Shown here: positions 1 to 8,522 of the stretch, one piece after another
How positions within the stretch are numbered: position 1 is the first letter of the stretch
Layout of the letters: each line of letters begins with the position of its first letter
NCBI RefSeq assembly: GCF_000716675.1
Contig: NZ_JNXT01000082.1
Span: forward strand, 1 to 29,764
DNA from: Streptomyces alboflavus
GTDB lineage: Bacteria > Actinomycetota > Actinomycetes > Streptomycetales > Streptomycetaceae
Length of the DNA: 29,764 nucleotides
Direction: 5' to 3'
Notes under the pieces: model-generated
What the model saw: only the letters and a program-made list of their open reading frames with translations
Database searches by the model: none
What the model was told of the DNA's origin: nothing
Translations under genes and position numbers: made by a program

Positions 1-141
1 TCCCTCGGGAAAATCTTCGGCGGGCTCGGGCGCGGGGGCGCCGGGGGGACGGGCGGGGGCGGCTTCGGCTGGGGGGGCGGGCCGGGGAGCTTCGGCGGGG
101 GCGGGACCCGGGGCCGCAGGGGCGGGGGCGGTCGGTTCTGA
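1..141 (+). CDS. C-terminal end of a TPM-domain protein (partial)
   Basis: Frame 1 is open from the window edge to a TGA at 139-141. The 46 visible residues are extremely glycine-rich (GGLGRGG, GGGFGWGGG) and end in RGGGGRF. In Streptomyces the gene directly upstream of pspA commonly encodes a membrane protein with an extracytoplasmic TPM domain and a Gly/Phe-rich tail of this kind. The identification rests on the tail composition plus the pspA neighbour, because the catalytic or sensor part lies outside the window. About 70 bp separate it from pspA, so co-transcription is possible. Any other Gly-rich-tailed membrane protein would look the same from this fragment. Confidence 0.55.
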   Translation, partial: SLGKIFGGLGRGGAGGTGGGGFGWGGGPGSFGGGGTRGRRGGGGRF

Positions 142-210
142 GACTCATGCGCGGATGCGTGCCCGTACGCACACACAAGTCCCCGTACGTACACACAAGG
201 AGAAGCCCCC

Positions 211-924
211 ATGGCCAAGCAGACCGTCCTCGGGCGCGTGGCGCAGTTGGCGAAGGCCAACGTCAACGCCCTCCTCGACCAGGCCGAGGACCCGCAGAAG
301 ATGCTGGACCAGCTGATCCGCGACTACACGGAGAACATCCGGGAGGCCGAGCAGGCCGTCGCGACGACGATCGGTGATCTGCGGCTCCTGGAGGAGGATC
401 ACAAGGAGGATCTGGCGGCCGCCGCCGAGTGGGGCGGCAAGGCGATCGCGGCCAGCAAGAAGGCGGACGTGCTGCGCGCGGACGGGAACGCCGCGGAGGC
501 GGACCGGTTCGACGGCCTGGCCAAGGTGGCGTTGGGCAGGCAGCTGCGGTCGGAGCGGGAGGCGAAGGACGCAGAGCCGTCGATCGCCGCGCAGTCCGAG
601 GTGGTCGGCAGGCTCAAGGACGGCCTCGACACGATGAAGATCAAGCTGACGGAACTGCACTCCAAGCGGGACCAGTTGGTGGCCAGGTCGAAGTCGGCCG
701 AGGCGCGGAACCGGATGCTCGACGCGGCCCACAGCATCGATGTCCTCGATCCGACGAGCGAGCTGAGCCGGTTCGAGGAGAAGGTGCGGCGTGAGGAGGC
801 GCGGGCCCTCGGCAGGGAGGAGCTGGCCGCGTCCTCGCTGGACGCGCAGTTCGAGCAGTTGGACAGCCTGAGCGACACGGCGGAGGTGGAGGCGCGGCTC
901 GCGGCGCTGAAGGCGACGACGTGA
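211..924 (+). CDS. pspA: PspA/IM30 (Vipp1) family membrane-stress protein
   Basis: 237 residues, the usual length for actinobacterial PspA. The N-terminus (MAKQTVLGRVAQLAKANVNA) is the amphipathic membrane-binding helix, followed by the family signature around LLDQAEDPQKMLDQLIRDY. The rest is almost entirely charged heptad-rich coiled coil (about residues 30-220), as expected for an ESCRT-III-like polymer that stabilises the cytoplasmic membrane under envelope stress. The start is supported by an AAGGAG ribosome site about 8 bases upstream of the ATG. It follows a TPM-type gene on the same strand and converges on the phosphatase gene ending at 956, with only about 30 bp between the stop codons. 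The family assignment is firm. The stress-specific role is inferred from the family. Confidence 0.93.
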   Translation: MAKQTVLGRVAQLAKANVNALLDQAEDPQKMLDQLIRDYTENIREAEQAVATTIGDLRLLEEDHKEDLAAAAEWGGKAIAASKKADVLRADGNAAEADRFDGLAKVALGRQLRSEREAKDAEPSIAAQSEVVGRLKDGLDTMKIKLTELHSKRDQLVARSKSAEARNRMLDAAHSIDVLDPTSELSRFEEKVRREEARALGREELAASSLDAQFEQLDSLSDTAEVEARLAALKATT

Positions 925-955
925 GCCGACGGGGCGCCTCGACCGGGCCGTGGGC

Positions 956-3900
956 TCAGAACAGGCTCATCAGCGCCTCCGCCGCGTCCATCGGCTGCGA
1001 GTCGCCGTCCGGCAGCGCCAGTTCGAACCACACCGTCTTGCCGCGCGGTGTGCGGCGTGAGCCCCAGGCCGCGCTGAGCAGGCCGACGAGCTGCAGGCCG
1101 CGCCCGCCCTCGTCGGTGTCGCGGGCGCGGCGGCGGCGCGGCTGGACGAGCCCGGCGTCCCAGACCTCGCAGACCAGGGTGCGGTCGAGCAGCAGGCGCA
1201 GGCGGATCTCGCCCTCGCCGTAGCGCAGGGCGTTGGTGACCAGCTCGCTGACGAGGAGTTCGGCCGTGTCGACGAGCGCTTCGAGGTCCCACTCGCGCAG
1301 CCGCTGGCAGGCCAGTTCGCGGGCGCGGCCCACGGACTGCGGCTCGCGCGGCAGCGTCCAGTCGCCGACGTGCTCGGCGGGCAGCCCCTGCACCCGCGCC
1401 ATGAGCAGCGCGATGTCGTCCTCGCCGTGGTGGGTGTCGAGCGTGTTCAGGACGTGGTCGCAGATGTCCTCAAGGGCCTGCGCGGGGTCGTCGAGGGCGC
1501 CCACGAAGGCGTTCAGGCCCTCGTCCAGGGGGTGGTCGCGGGACTCGACGAGGCCGTCGGTGTAGAGGGCGAGCAGCGCGCCCTCCGGCAGGTCGACCTC
1601 GACCTCCTCGAAGGGTTCGCCGCCGACGCCGAGCGGCATGCCCGGGGGCACGTCGAGCATGAGCGCGGCCTCGCCGGGCTCGACGAGGACCGGCGGCAGA
1701 TGCCCGGCGTTGGCGAAGGTGACGCGGCGGGTGACGGCGTCGTACACCGCGTACACGCAGGTCGCCAGGTAGACCTCGGCGAGGTCGTCGGTGTCGCGGC
1801 CGCGGGCGGGCCCGCCGCGGCGGGCCTGCTCCTTGCCCTGCGGGTTGCCGAGGCCGCGGGCGATCTCGTCGAGCGCGGAGAGCACCTCGGCGGGCTCCAG
1901 GTCGAGCAGCGCGAGGGTGCGTACGGCGGAGCGCAGTTCGCCCATGGCGACGGCGGCGCGCAGGCCGCGGCCCATGACGTCGCCGACGACCAGAGCGGTG
2001 CGGTGTCCCGGCAGTTCGATGACGTCGAACCAGTCGCCGCCGACCTCGGTGGCGGCGTTGCCGGGCAGATAGCGGCAGGCGATGTCGAGTCCGGCGGCCT
2101 CGGGATCGCCGGGCGGGAGCAGGGACCGTTGCAGTATCAGCGCGCGCTCGTGCTCGCGGCGGTAGAGGCGGGCGTTGTCGATGCAGACGGCGGCGCGCGA
2201 GGCGAGCTCGACGGCGAGCGCACGGTCGCGTTCGCCGAAGGGTTCGCTGCCCTTCGTACGGGAGAACTGCGCGAGGCCCACGACGGTGTCGTGCGCGACC
2301 ATCGGCACGGCGAGCGTGGACTGGATGAGGCCGCTGGTGAGGCGGCGGGCGGGCCCGCAGTCGTCGTCGGCGGCGACCAGGCGCGGGCGGGCCGTGCGCA
2401 GGGCCTCCGCGCAGGGCGAGTTGAAGGCGAAGCGGTGCACGGAGCCGACGTCGACGGGGCCGGTGCCGTCGGGGAAGGGCGCGTCGGCGACGGCGCTCGC
2501 GAAGGCGACGCGGCGCAGTTCGGCGCTGCCCTCGGCGAGGCTCTGGCGGATGTGCGCGGCCTCGTCGCCGTCGAGGAGGCCTTGGTAGAGGTCGACGGAG
2601 GCGAGGTCGCAGAAGCCGGGGACGCTGACGTCGAGGAGCTCGCGGGCGGTGGTCTCCAGGTCGAGGGAGTTGCCGATGCGGGCGCCGGCCTCGTTGAGGA
2701 GGGCGAGGTTGCGGCGGGCGTGGGCGGCCTCGCGGGCGGCGGCGTGCCGGTTGGTGACGTCGTTGCCGAGGCCGGCGACGCCGATGGGGCGGCCCGAACC
2801 GCTGTGCACGCGGTAGAGGTTGATCGACCAGTGGCGGCGTTCGTTGCTGCCCGGGGCGGGGCCGACGATCTGCATGTCCGTGACGGCCTCGCCGGTCTCC
2901 AGGACGCGGCGCATGGCGTCCTGCATGCGGTCGGCCTCGTGGCGGGGCAGATAGTCGTGGACCGTGCGGCCGCGGTGGTCGTCGACGGCGCCGCCGAAGA
3001 CGGCGGCGAACCGGCGGTTGGCGCGCTGCACCTTCAGGTCGGTGCCGAACAGCAGGAAGCCGAACGGAGATTGTCCGAAAATGGCCTGCGAGGCGGCGAG
3101 GTCGGTCTCGATCCGGCGGAGCGCGCGGACGTCGACGACGATGCAGACGGCGGAGCGCTCGCCCTCCGGTGTCCGGGCGGGCATCACATAGACCTCGGCG
3201 ATGCCTTCGAGCCCGGCGGCGGCCGGGGCGGTCCCGCCGCCCCCTCCGGTGGCCGGGGCGTCCGGTCCGGACTCCGGCACGCGGAGGGCCGACTCCGGCA
3301 CCCGGAACGGGACCGACCCGGTCCACTCCCGCCCGTCGAGGATCTCGGCCATCTTGCGCCGCCCCGCGGGCCGCAGCTCGGGCGCGATGAACGCGTCGAT
3401 GGGGTCCTTGCCGACGGCGTCGCGCGCGGCCACGCCGAACAGGCGCTCGGCGCGGGCGCTCCACTGGTCGACCAGGCCGTCGGGGCCGATCGAGAAGGAG
3501 GCCACCTTGATGTAGTCGTAGATGGACCCGGGCGGGCTGCTCTGCCAGACGACGTCGTCCGTCGTGAGGGGCGGGCCGTCGACGCGGGCGGGCACCGCAC
3601 CGACACCCCGGTGACGCGCGTCGGCGTCCCCGGGGGCCCCGGCTACGCCTTGCGACCCACCGGTGCCTACGGTTCCGGGCGCGCCGGGGACTACGTCACG
3701 CGCGGGGCCGTCGGCGGCGGGGCCACCGGCCGGGGCGTCCTCGTCGCCGGGGCCGTCGTCCGCGGGTCCCGGCGCGTCCTCGCCCGCGGGGTCGGCCGGT
3801 CCGTGGCCGGCGCCTTCCCCCGCGGCGACTCGCGCGCCGCCGCGGGCCGCGTCCGCCGCACCCGGCGCACCCGTCACGACGTCCGTGGTCCCCGTCGGCG

Positions 3901-4012
3901 CCGACGAGAGAGGTCCGCCTCCGGCTCCCGGCACCGGCCGTGCGGGCAGGGCCCCGCCCGACCGCGCCGCAGGCCGCGTCGAACCCGTCGCCTTCGCTGG
4001 TATCTCGCTCAC
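956..4012 (-). CDS. PAS-PAS-GAF-SpoIIE phosphatase-HATPase regulator
   Basis: Read from the GTG at 4012 (1018 residues), which has a GGAGGGG ribosome site about 9 bases upstream. The frame is open 29 codons further, but that segment has no clear ribosome site. Order: an Ala/Gly/Pro/Asp-rich low-complexity stretch (about 1-150), PAS (about 165-220), a second PAS (about 305-420, FGQSPFGFLLFGTDLKVQRA), GAF (about 435-615), a PP2C/SpoIIE phosphatase (about 620-875) with metal-binding motifs EVGGDWFD, VGDVMGRG and YTDGLVES, and a C-terminal SpoIIAB/RsbW-like HATPase (about 885-1005: LLVSELVTNALRYG, DEGGRGLQLV). Family knowledge: such proteins dephosphorylate anti-anti-sigma factors and can also act as anti-sigma kinases, in partner-switching control of sigma factors. 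The sensor ligands cannot be read from sequence. Its HATPase resembles the adjacent small kinase. Confidence 0.9.
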   Translation of the reverse strand: MSEIPAKATGSTRPAARSGGALPARPVPGAGGGPLSSAPTGTTDVVTGAPGAADAARGGARVAAGEGAGHGPADPAGEDAPGPADDGPGDEDAPAGGPAADGPARDVVPGAPGTVGTGGSQGVAGAPGDADARHRGVGAVPARVDGPPLTTDDVVWQSSPPGSIYDYIKVASFSIGPDGLVDQWSARAERLFGVAARDAVGKDPIDAFIAPELRPAGRRKMAEILDGREWTGSVPFRVPESALRVPESGPDAPATGGGGGTAPAAAGLEGIAEVYVMPARTPEGERSAVCIVVDVRALRRIETDLAASQAIFGQSPFGFLLFGTDLKVQRANRRFAAVFGGAVDDHRGRTVHDYLPRHEADRMQDAMRRVLETGEAVTDMQIVGPAPGSNERRHWSINLYRVHSGSGRPIGVAGLGNDVTNRHAAAREAAHARRNLALLNEAGARIGNSLDLETTARELLDVSVPGFCDLASVDLYQGLLDGDEAAHIRQSLAEGSAELRRVAFASAVADAPFPDGTGPVDVGSVHRFAFNSPCAEALRTARPRLVAADDDCGPARRLTSGLIQSTLAVPMVAHDTVVGLAQFSRTKGSEPFGERDRALAVELASRAAVCIDNARLYRREHERALILQRSLLPPGDPEAAGLDIACRYLPGNAATEVGGDWFDVIELPGHRTALVVGDVMGRGLRAAVAMGELRSAVRTLALLDLEPAEVLSALDEIARGLGNPQGKEQARRGGPARGRDTDDLAEVYLATCVYAVYDAVTRRVTFANAGHLPPVLVEPGEAALMLDVPPGMPLGVGGEPFEEVEVDLPEGALLALYTDGLVESRDHPLDEGLNAFVGALDDPAQALEDICDHVLNTLDTHHGEDDIALLMARVQGLPAEHVGDWTLPREPQSVGRARELACQRLREWDLEALVDTAELLVSELVTNALRYGEGEIRLRLLLDRTLVCEVWDAGLVQPRRRRARDTDEGGRGLQLVGLLSAAWGSRRTPRGKTVWFELALPDGDSQPMDAAEALMSLF

Positions 4013-4196
4013 GCGAACCGTCCCCTCCAGCTCACCGCGTCCGGTACCGGTCACCGGATGTGGCTGCCCGCAGTATCCAGCACTACGGTGCCGAGCCACA
4101 CGCCGTTCACGATCACAGCACGGACTAAACGCTTTTTGGCCCGTGTCCGCCTTGTGCTCGTCCCGTGCACTTGTACGTACCGGCGCCCTCTGTCTT

Positions 4197-4664
4197 CTAT
4201 CCGGGCAGCGCCAGCTCGAACCACACCGTCTTCCCCGCCGTGCCCGTACGTCCCGGACGCGTGCCCCAGCGCCGGGACGACCGGGCGACCAGCTGGATGC
4301 CGCGGCCGCCTTCGTCGTCGGGTGCGGCGGCCCGTTCCGTGGGCGGATCGGGCAGCGGGTCGGACACCTCGACGAGCAGCGTGCCGAGCTGATCGCCCTG
4401 GCGCACCAGGCGGACGCCGATGGGCCCCGATGCGTAGCGCAGGGAATTGGTCACCAGCTCGCTGACGAGCAGCACGGCGACGTCACCGAGGGCGCCGAGC
4501 CCCCATGCGCCGAGCTGCGCGCGGACGACGGCGCGGGCCGTGCGGACGGCGCCCGGGTCCGCGGGAAAGTCCCACTCGGCGCACGCGCCTTCGGTGTCGA
4601 TCACGCCGATCACTTCCCGGCCCAACGGCGGACCTATGTCCGGTTTCATGGGGTTAATGGGCAC
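4197..4664 (-). CDS. Stand-alone HATPase (anti-sigma-factor kinase-like, RsbW type)
   Basis: 155 residues consisting of little more than one GHKL/HATPase_c_2 domain. The N box is LLVSELVTNSLRYASG and the G1/G2 region is DDEGGRGIQLVARSSRRWG, ending in GKTVWFELALPG. The same ending and N box appear in the C-terminal domain of the neighbouring large phosphatase, so the two may share ancestry or a partner. Streptomyces genomes carry dozens of such small ATP-binding proteins, and most have no assigned target. They are expected to be cytoplasmic serine kinases acting on anti-anti-sigma proteins. The first ATG is used; a second ATG five codons downstream is possible. It is transcribed in the same direction as the large phosphatase, with about 185 bp between the two genes. 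Confidence 0.85.
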   Translation of the reverse strand: MPINPMKPDIGPPLGREVIGVIDTEGACAEWDFPADPGAVRTARAVVRAQLGAWGLGALGDVAVLLVSELVTNSLRYASGPIGVRLVRQGDQLGTLLVEVSDPLPDPPTERAAAPDDEGGRGIQLVARSSRRWGTRPGRTGTAGKTVWFELALPG

Positions 4665-4945
4665 ATACCCGATATCCAGGCGGAAGTACCGCGTTCAAGG
4701 TGACGTTGTGGCACGAACGGCGTAGAGAGGCGTGCGGCCTGTCCCGCCATCACCTCTCGCGCACCTCGCACGCCCCTGCACCCCGGCCGCCGCAGGGTCG
4801 CGGCGGCGGCCGACCCGCTCGGCTCCGGTGGGTGTTCCGGCAGGTCGGAGGGGGTGTCGGAGGGTCCGTCAGACGGGGTGTGCCGAGGCGTCGACGGTAG
4901 CGCGGGGCGGGATCGGGCCGCCAGGAAAGTCAGGAGGGCGGTCCG

Positions 4946-5332
4946 TCAGGATTCCGTCAGGGCGTGGATCGCCGGGATGTCGCCGGGGAGCCAGTCCACG
5001 GTCCACAGGTCGCCGGGGCCGAGCCAGCGCAGCTCGTCGTGGTCCTCCAGGGGCTTCGGCTCCCCCGCGAGCAGCCGGGCCCGCCACACCCGCATCACAT
5101 AACCGCGCCCGAGGTCGAACTCCCCCGGCACCCGCGCGAGCGGCTCCGCCTCGACGCCCAGCTCCTCGCGCAGCTCGCGCACGAGCGCGTCCTCGCCGCG
5201 CTCGCCGGGCTCGACCTTTCCCCCGGGCAGCTCCCAGCGCCCGGCGAGTTCCTCGGGCGCGCTGCGGCGGGCGGCGAGCAGCCGCCCGTCGTCGTACAGG
5301 GCGGCGCCCACCACCACGATCCGATCGGTCAT
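4946..5332 (-). CDS. MutT-like Nudix hydrolase
   Basis: 128 residues, a compact single Nudix domain. The full Nudix box GX5EX7REUXEEXGU is visible as GKVEPGERGEDALVRELREELGV (residues about 38-60), carrying the metal-binding glutamates. The N-terminal strand (RIVVVGAALYDDGRLLAARR) and the phrase GRWELPGGKVEPGE match the MutT/8-oxo-dGTPase branch. Expected activity is hydrolysis of a nucleoside diphosphate linked to another moiety, most likely oxidised nucleotide clean-up. Substrate cannot be fixed from sequence. It sits 19 bp after the SPOR-like miniprotein gene and may be co-transcribed with it. Confidence 0.9.
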   Translation of the reverse strand: MTDRIVVVGAALYDDGRLLAARRSAPEELAGRWELPGGKVEPGERGEDALVRELREELGVEAEPLARVPGEFDLGRGYVMRVWRARLLAGEPKPLEDHDELRWLGPGDLWTVDWLPGDIPAIHALTES

Positions 5333-5351
5333 GCGCGGGAGCCTACGGCCT

Positions 5352-5534
5352 TCACCTCGCGCCGTTCTGGTTCAGCCGCTCCACCCAGTACAGCTGTTCC
5401 TTGCCGCGGTCGTCGAGGCTGTCCGCGATCCTCTGCGCCTCGGCCTTGGTCGCGTACCTGCCGACGCGGTAGCGGTTGCCGTTGTCGTCCTGACGTATCA
5501 CGAGCCAGGGCAGTATGACCGTCCCGTCGTTCAT
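5352..5534 (-). CDS. SPOR-like 60-residue protein
   Basis: The ATG at 5534 is preceded by a GGAGGGAC ribosome site, giving 60 residues beginning MNDGTVILPWLVIRQDDNGN. An upstream start at 5570 exists but has no good site. The sequence RYRVGRYATKAEAQRIADSL resembles the second half of a SPOR (peptidoglycan-binding) repeat, and small proteins of this pattern are widespread in Streptomyces, usually labelled SPOR domain-containing. There is no signal peptide or membrane segment, so a cell-wall role is doubtful. Function unknown. Conservation of the WLVIRQDDNGNRYRVG segment is from memory, not from a search. Confidence 0.7.
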   Translation of the reverse strand: MNDGTVILPWLVIRQDDNGNRYRVGRYATKAEAQRIADSLDDRGKEQLYWVERLNQNGAR

Positions 5535-5678
5535 GCCGTCCCTCCGCTCCCCGCCCCCGGCGCACCCCACGCCTCGATCAGTAAGGAAACCGCAATCCGC
5601 ATATGCCCGAGCTTACGCCCGACCTTTACGCAGCGGATACGACTTTGCACAAAGAGATACGCAATCGGCCAGCACGGA

Positions 5679-5706
5679 GGGGGCGCGTCCGCACGGACGC
5701 GCCCCC
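5679..5706. terminator. GC-rich hairpin terminator downstream of the NCS1 permease
   Basis: Perfect 13-bp inverted repeat (GGGGGCGCGTCCG and its complement) separated by 2 bases. It lies between the permease stop (5794) and the SPOR-like gene start (5534), both on the minus strand. No U-run follows, which is common in Streptomyces terminators. Confidence 0.6.
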
Positions 5707-5793
5707 CACACCGGCCCCGGACGGGCACTGCAAGCCCGAACTCGGCCCGCTTTACGGTTCGTTGACGAATGACGCGCCCGCGTGCGCCCCGAC

Positions 5794-7536
5794 CTACGGA
5801 GCCGGGTCCGGCGCGGGCGCGGTCGGCACTGTCGGCACCGTCGGCACCGGCATGAGCACCGGGCCGCTCGCGGGCGACGTACGGCAGACGTCCCCGCACT
5901 CGGCGTCGAGGGAGCAGCACAGCGAGCAGATCGGCCCCGACCGGACGGGGCAGTCGGCGATGTCGGGGAGTTCGTACGCGGTCTCGCACACCGTGCAGGT
6001 GTGGGTGGCCGTGATGTCGGGGACCTCGACGTGCGGGCCGTTCACCGGGTTCGGCCGCGCCAGGTAGTACCTGCCGCGGGTGGCCCAGGCGATCAACGGG
6101 CACAGGAGCAGGGCGAGTCCGGCGGCGATGAAGGTCGAGAAGGCCTCGGCGTACCGGCCGAACAGGCCGAAGAACGCCAGGATGGAGACCGTCGAGGCGA
6201 TCACCATCGCCCCGAATCCGGCCGGGTTCACCGCGTGCAGATAGGCCCGTTTGAACTCGATGTACGGCGGGCTCCAGCCCACCCGCTTGTTGATGACCAG
6301 ATCGGCGGCGACGGCGACGATCCACGCGATGCCCACGTTGGCGTAGAAGCCGAGGAGCTTGTTGAGGGCCGCGAACATGTTCATCTCCATCAGCGTCAGC
6401 GCGATGGCGAGGTTGAGGAAGATGTACCAGACCCGGCCCGGGTGGCGGTGCGTGACGCGGGAGAAGAAGTTCGACCAGGACAGCGAACCGCTGTAGGCGT
6501 TGGTCACGTTGATCTTGATCTGCGAGACGATGACGAAGACCGCGGCGGCGGGCAGCGCGAAGGAGCCGAGCCAGGGGCGCAGCGCCTCGATCTGCGGGGC
6601 GATCGGCTCCAGGGCATGCGTCTTGCCGACGGCTTCCAGGGCCACGAACGCCAGGAACGCGCCACCGAGCTGCTTGGCGGCGCCGATGATCACCCAGCCG
6701 GGTCCGGCCGCGAGAACGGCCAGATTCCATCGCCTTTTGTTCGCCTCGGTCTTGGCCGGCATGAAGCGCAAGTAGTCGGCCTGTTCACCGATCTGTGCGA
6801 TGAGGGAGAGCGCGACGCCGGTGCCGAGCCCGAAGCCGATCCAGGAGAAGCCCTGGCCCGCGCCCTCGGTGCCCTCGAACGAGCCGAAGGCGCCCCAGGC
6901 GTCCGGCGCCTCGAAGGCGAGCACCAGGAACGGCAGGGCCATGCCGACGAGCCAGATCGGCTGGGTCCACGCCTGCACCTTGGCGAGCGCGCCCATGCCG
7001 CGGAAGACGATCGGGATGACGATCAGCGTCGTCACCAAGTAGCCGATCTCCACCGGGAGTCCGACCGCCTGGTGCATGGCCTGGGCCATGATCGAGCCTT
7101 CGAGGGCGAAGAAGATGAAGGTGAACGAGGCGTAGATCAGCGAGGTGAGGGTGGAGCCGAAGTAGCCGAAGCCCGCGCCGCGCGTGACCAGGTCCATGTC
7201 CAGGCCGTACGTCGCGCAGGCCCGCGCGATCGGCACGCCCGTGACGAAGATGATCGTCGCGGCGCACAGGATGGACGCGAATCCACTGGTGAAACCGTAC
7301 GTGAAGACGATGGACGCGCCGATCGCGAAGTCCGCGAGATAGGCGATGCCGCCGAGCGCCGTGGACGCGACCATGGTCGGCGACCAGCGGCGGAAGGAGT
7401 GCGGGGCGTAGCGCAGCGAGTAGTCCTCACGGCTCTCGTCGGCGGCGAGCCGGGCGTAGCTGCGCTTGGGGCCTCCTTCGGCCGGGGTCGCCTCACCCAC
7501 CGGGCTCGCGTCGTCGCGCGTGACCGTATCCGTCAT
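5794..7536 (-). CDS. NCS1-family (purine/cytosine-type) permease with Cys-rich C-terminal tail
   Basis: 580 residues. After a hydrophilic N-terminus (1-50) come about 12 hydrophobic segments (about 55-500) with family features of nucleobase:cation symporters: SLRYAPHSFRRWSPTMVAST, GIAYLADFAIGASIVFTYG, and LSLIAQIGEQADYLRFMP, which matches the purine-cytosine permease branch. The cytoplasmic-type tail after HVEVPDITATHT carries eight cysteines between residues 514 and 551, spaced CX2CX11CX7CX2CCX5CX3C, with the core GPICSLCCSLDAECGDVC. This looks like a small metal-binding module. The protein ends in a Pro/Val/Thr-rich stretch. The ATG at 7536 has GGAG about 6 bases upstream. A GntR/HutC regulator is encoded just upstream on the same strand, suggesting local control. 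The transported solute is not determined. Confidence 0.88.
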   Translation of the reverse strand: MTDTVTRDDASPVGEATPAEGGPKRSYARLAADESREDYSLRYAPHSFRRWSPTMVASTALGGIAYLADFAIGASIVFTYGFTSGFASILCAATIIFVTGVPIARACATYGLDMDLVTRGAGFGYFGSTLTSLIYASFTFIFFALEGSIMAQAMHQAVGLPVEIGYLVTTLIVIPIVFRGMGALAKVQAWTQPIWLVGMALPFLVLAFEAPDAWGAFGSFEGTEGAGQGFSWIGFGLGTGVALSLIAQIGEQADYLRFMPAKTEANKRRWNLAVLAAGPGWVIIGAAKQLGGAFLAFVALEAVGKTHALEPIAPQIEALRPWLGSFALPAAAVFVIVSQIKINVTNAYSGSLSWSNFFSRVTHRHPGRVWYIFLNLAIALTLMEMNMFAALNKLLGFYANVGIAWIVAVAADLVINKRVGWSPPYIEFKRAYLHAVNPAGFGAMVIASTVSILAFFGLFGRYAEAFSTFIAAGLALLLCPLIAWATRGRYYLARPNPVNGPHVEVPDITATHTCTVCETAYELPDIADCPVRSGPICSLCCSLDAECGDVCRTSPASGPVLMPVPTVPTVPTAPAPDPAP

Positions 7537-7678
7537 GGGGGCTCCTGACTTCCGACCGGACTGCGGGTACGGAGGGGGAAGTTAGAAGCCGTGCGTGACG
7601 ATCCACGGCGGAGCGCGATTGCCCGGGCGTTACGGAACCGGGGCGGGCGTTAACTCGCGATCACGCGGGCCGGACGGG

Positions 7679-8431
7679 TCACCGCACCGGCAGGTGGTAC
7701 GCGATGCGATAGCGGTCGGCGGGCACGACGATGTCGGCGGTCTCGACGGGGCGCCCCGAGGCGTAGTACGTCCGCTGGAGGGCGAGCACCACGTGGCCGG
7801 GGACGCCGCCGAGGGCGAGCAGCTCCTCGGCGAGGCCGGGGCGGGCGCCGACCTCCTCGGCGACGTTGTCCACGATGACGTCGATGGCGGCCATGCGGTC
7901 CACGACGCCGCAGCCGCCGAGGGGGCCCTCCTCAGGGAGCATCACAGGGGTGCGGCCGGTGACGGCCAGGGGCTCCCACGACGTGGAGATCATCATGGCC
8001 TCGCCCGCGTCCCGGAAGACATAGCGCGTGCACATCACCCGGTCCCCGGGGCGGATGGCGAGCCGCTCGGCGACCGCGTCGGTCGCGTCCGTCTGCTCGC
8101 TGCGGGACTCCCAGGTGCCGCGGGCGTTCTCGGCGGCCTGCTCCTGGCGGAAGGGGGTGGAGGTGCCGGGACCGCGGAAGCCGGTGCGCGCGACGCGGCG
8201 CGGGTCGGGGCGCTCGCGCACATAGGTGCCGGAGCCGGAGCGCCCCTCGACCAGACCTTCGGCCATGAGCACCTTGCGGGCCTCGAGAGCGACCGTGTCC
8301 GACACCCCGTACTCCTCGCGGATCCTGGCCTGCGAGGGGAGCCGGGTGTGCGGGGGCAGCGAACCATCGGTGATCTTCTTACGGAGATCACCCGCGACGC
8401 GCAGATAGGCCGGCTGCTCACCGAATGTCAC
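7679..8431 (-). CDS. GntR/HutC-family transcriptional regulator with UTRA domain
   Basis: 250 residues from a GTG start with GGGAG 6 bases upstream. The N-terminal winged helix-turn-helix (about 6-75: AYLRVAGDLRKKITDGSLPP, LPSQARIREEYGVSDTVALEARKVL, GLVEGRSGSGTYV) is classical GntR. The C-terminal half (about 110-245: GDRVMCTRYVFRDAGEAMMI, LALQRTYYASGRPVETADIV) is the UTRA ligand-binding fold, placing it in the HutC subfamily. Effectors of this subfamily are small metabolites. It precedes the NCS1 permease by about 140 bp on the same strand and probably controls it and itself. The upstream DNA contains several CAACC/GGTTG elements and a palindrome. Confidence 0.9.
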   Translation of the reverse strand: MTFGEQPAYLRVAGDLRKKITDGSLPPHTRLPSQARIREEYGVSDTVALEARKVLMAEGLVEGRSGSGTYVRERPDPRRVARTGFRGPGTSTPFRQEQAAENARGTWESRSEQTDATDAVAERLAIRPGDRVMCTRYVFRDAGEAMMISTSWEPLAVTGRTPVMLPEEGPLGGCGVVDRMAAIDVIVDNVAEEVGARPGLAEELLALGGVPGHVVLALQRTYYASGRPVETADIVVPADRYRIAYHLPVR

Positions 8432-8446
8432 TGGCCACTCCCATCA

Positions 8447-8522
8447 GGTTGACAGACAGCAACAGCGTGGCAACCGTGGGTTGTTGGCCGCAACCCTAGG
8501 CCAAGGAATCACTCGAAGTGAT
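8447..8522. promoter_or_regulatory. Candidate operator cluster upstream of the GntR gene
   Basis: GGTTG (8447-8451) pairs with CAACC (8471-8475). GGGTTG (8478-8483) pairs with CAACCC (8491-8496) across 7 bases. A separate inverted repeat ATCACT-CGA-AGTGAT lies at 8508-8522. All fall in the 16-90 bases upstream of the GTG start, where autoregulatory GntR operators usually lie. The symmetry is seen directly; binding is inferred. Confidence 0.35.

Noticed and set aside
1370..4465. A 1031-codon open frame on the plus strand
   Set aside because: It is antisense to the PAS-PAS-GAF-SpoIIE gene, which has clear motifs; the frame has none.
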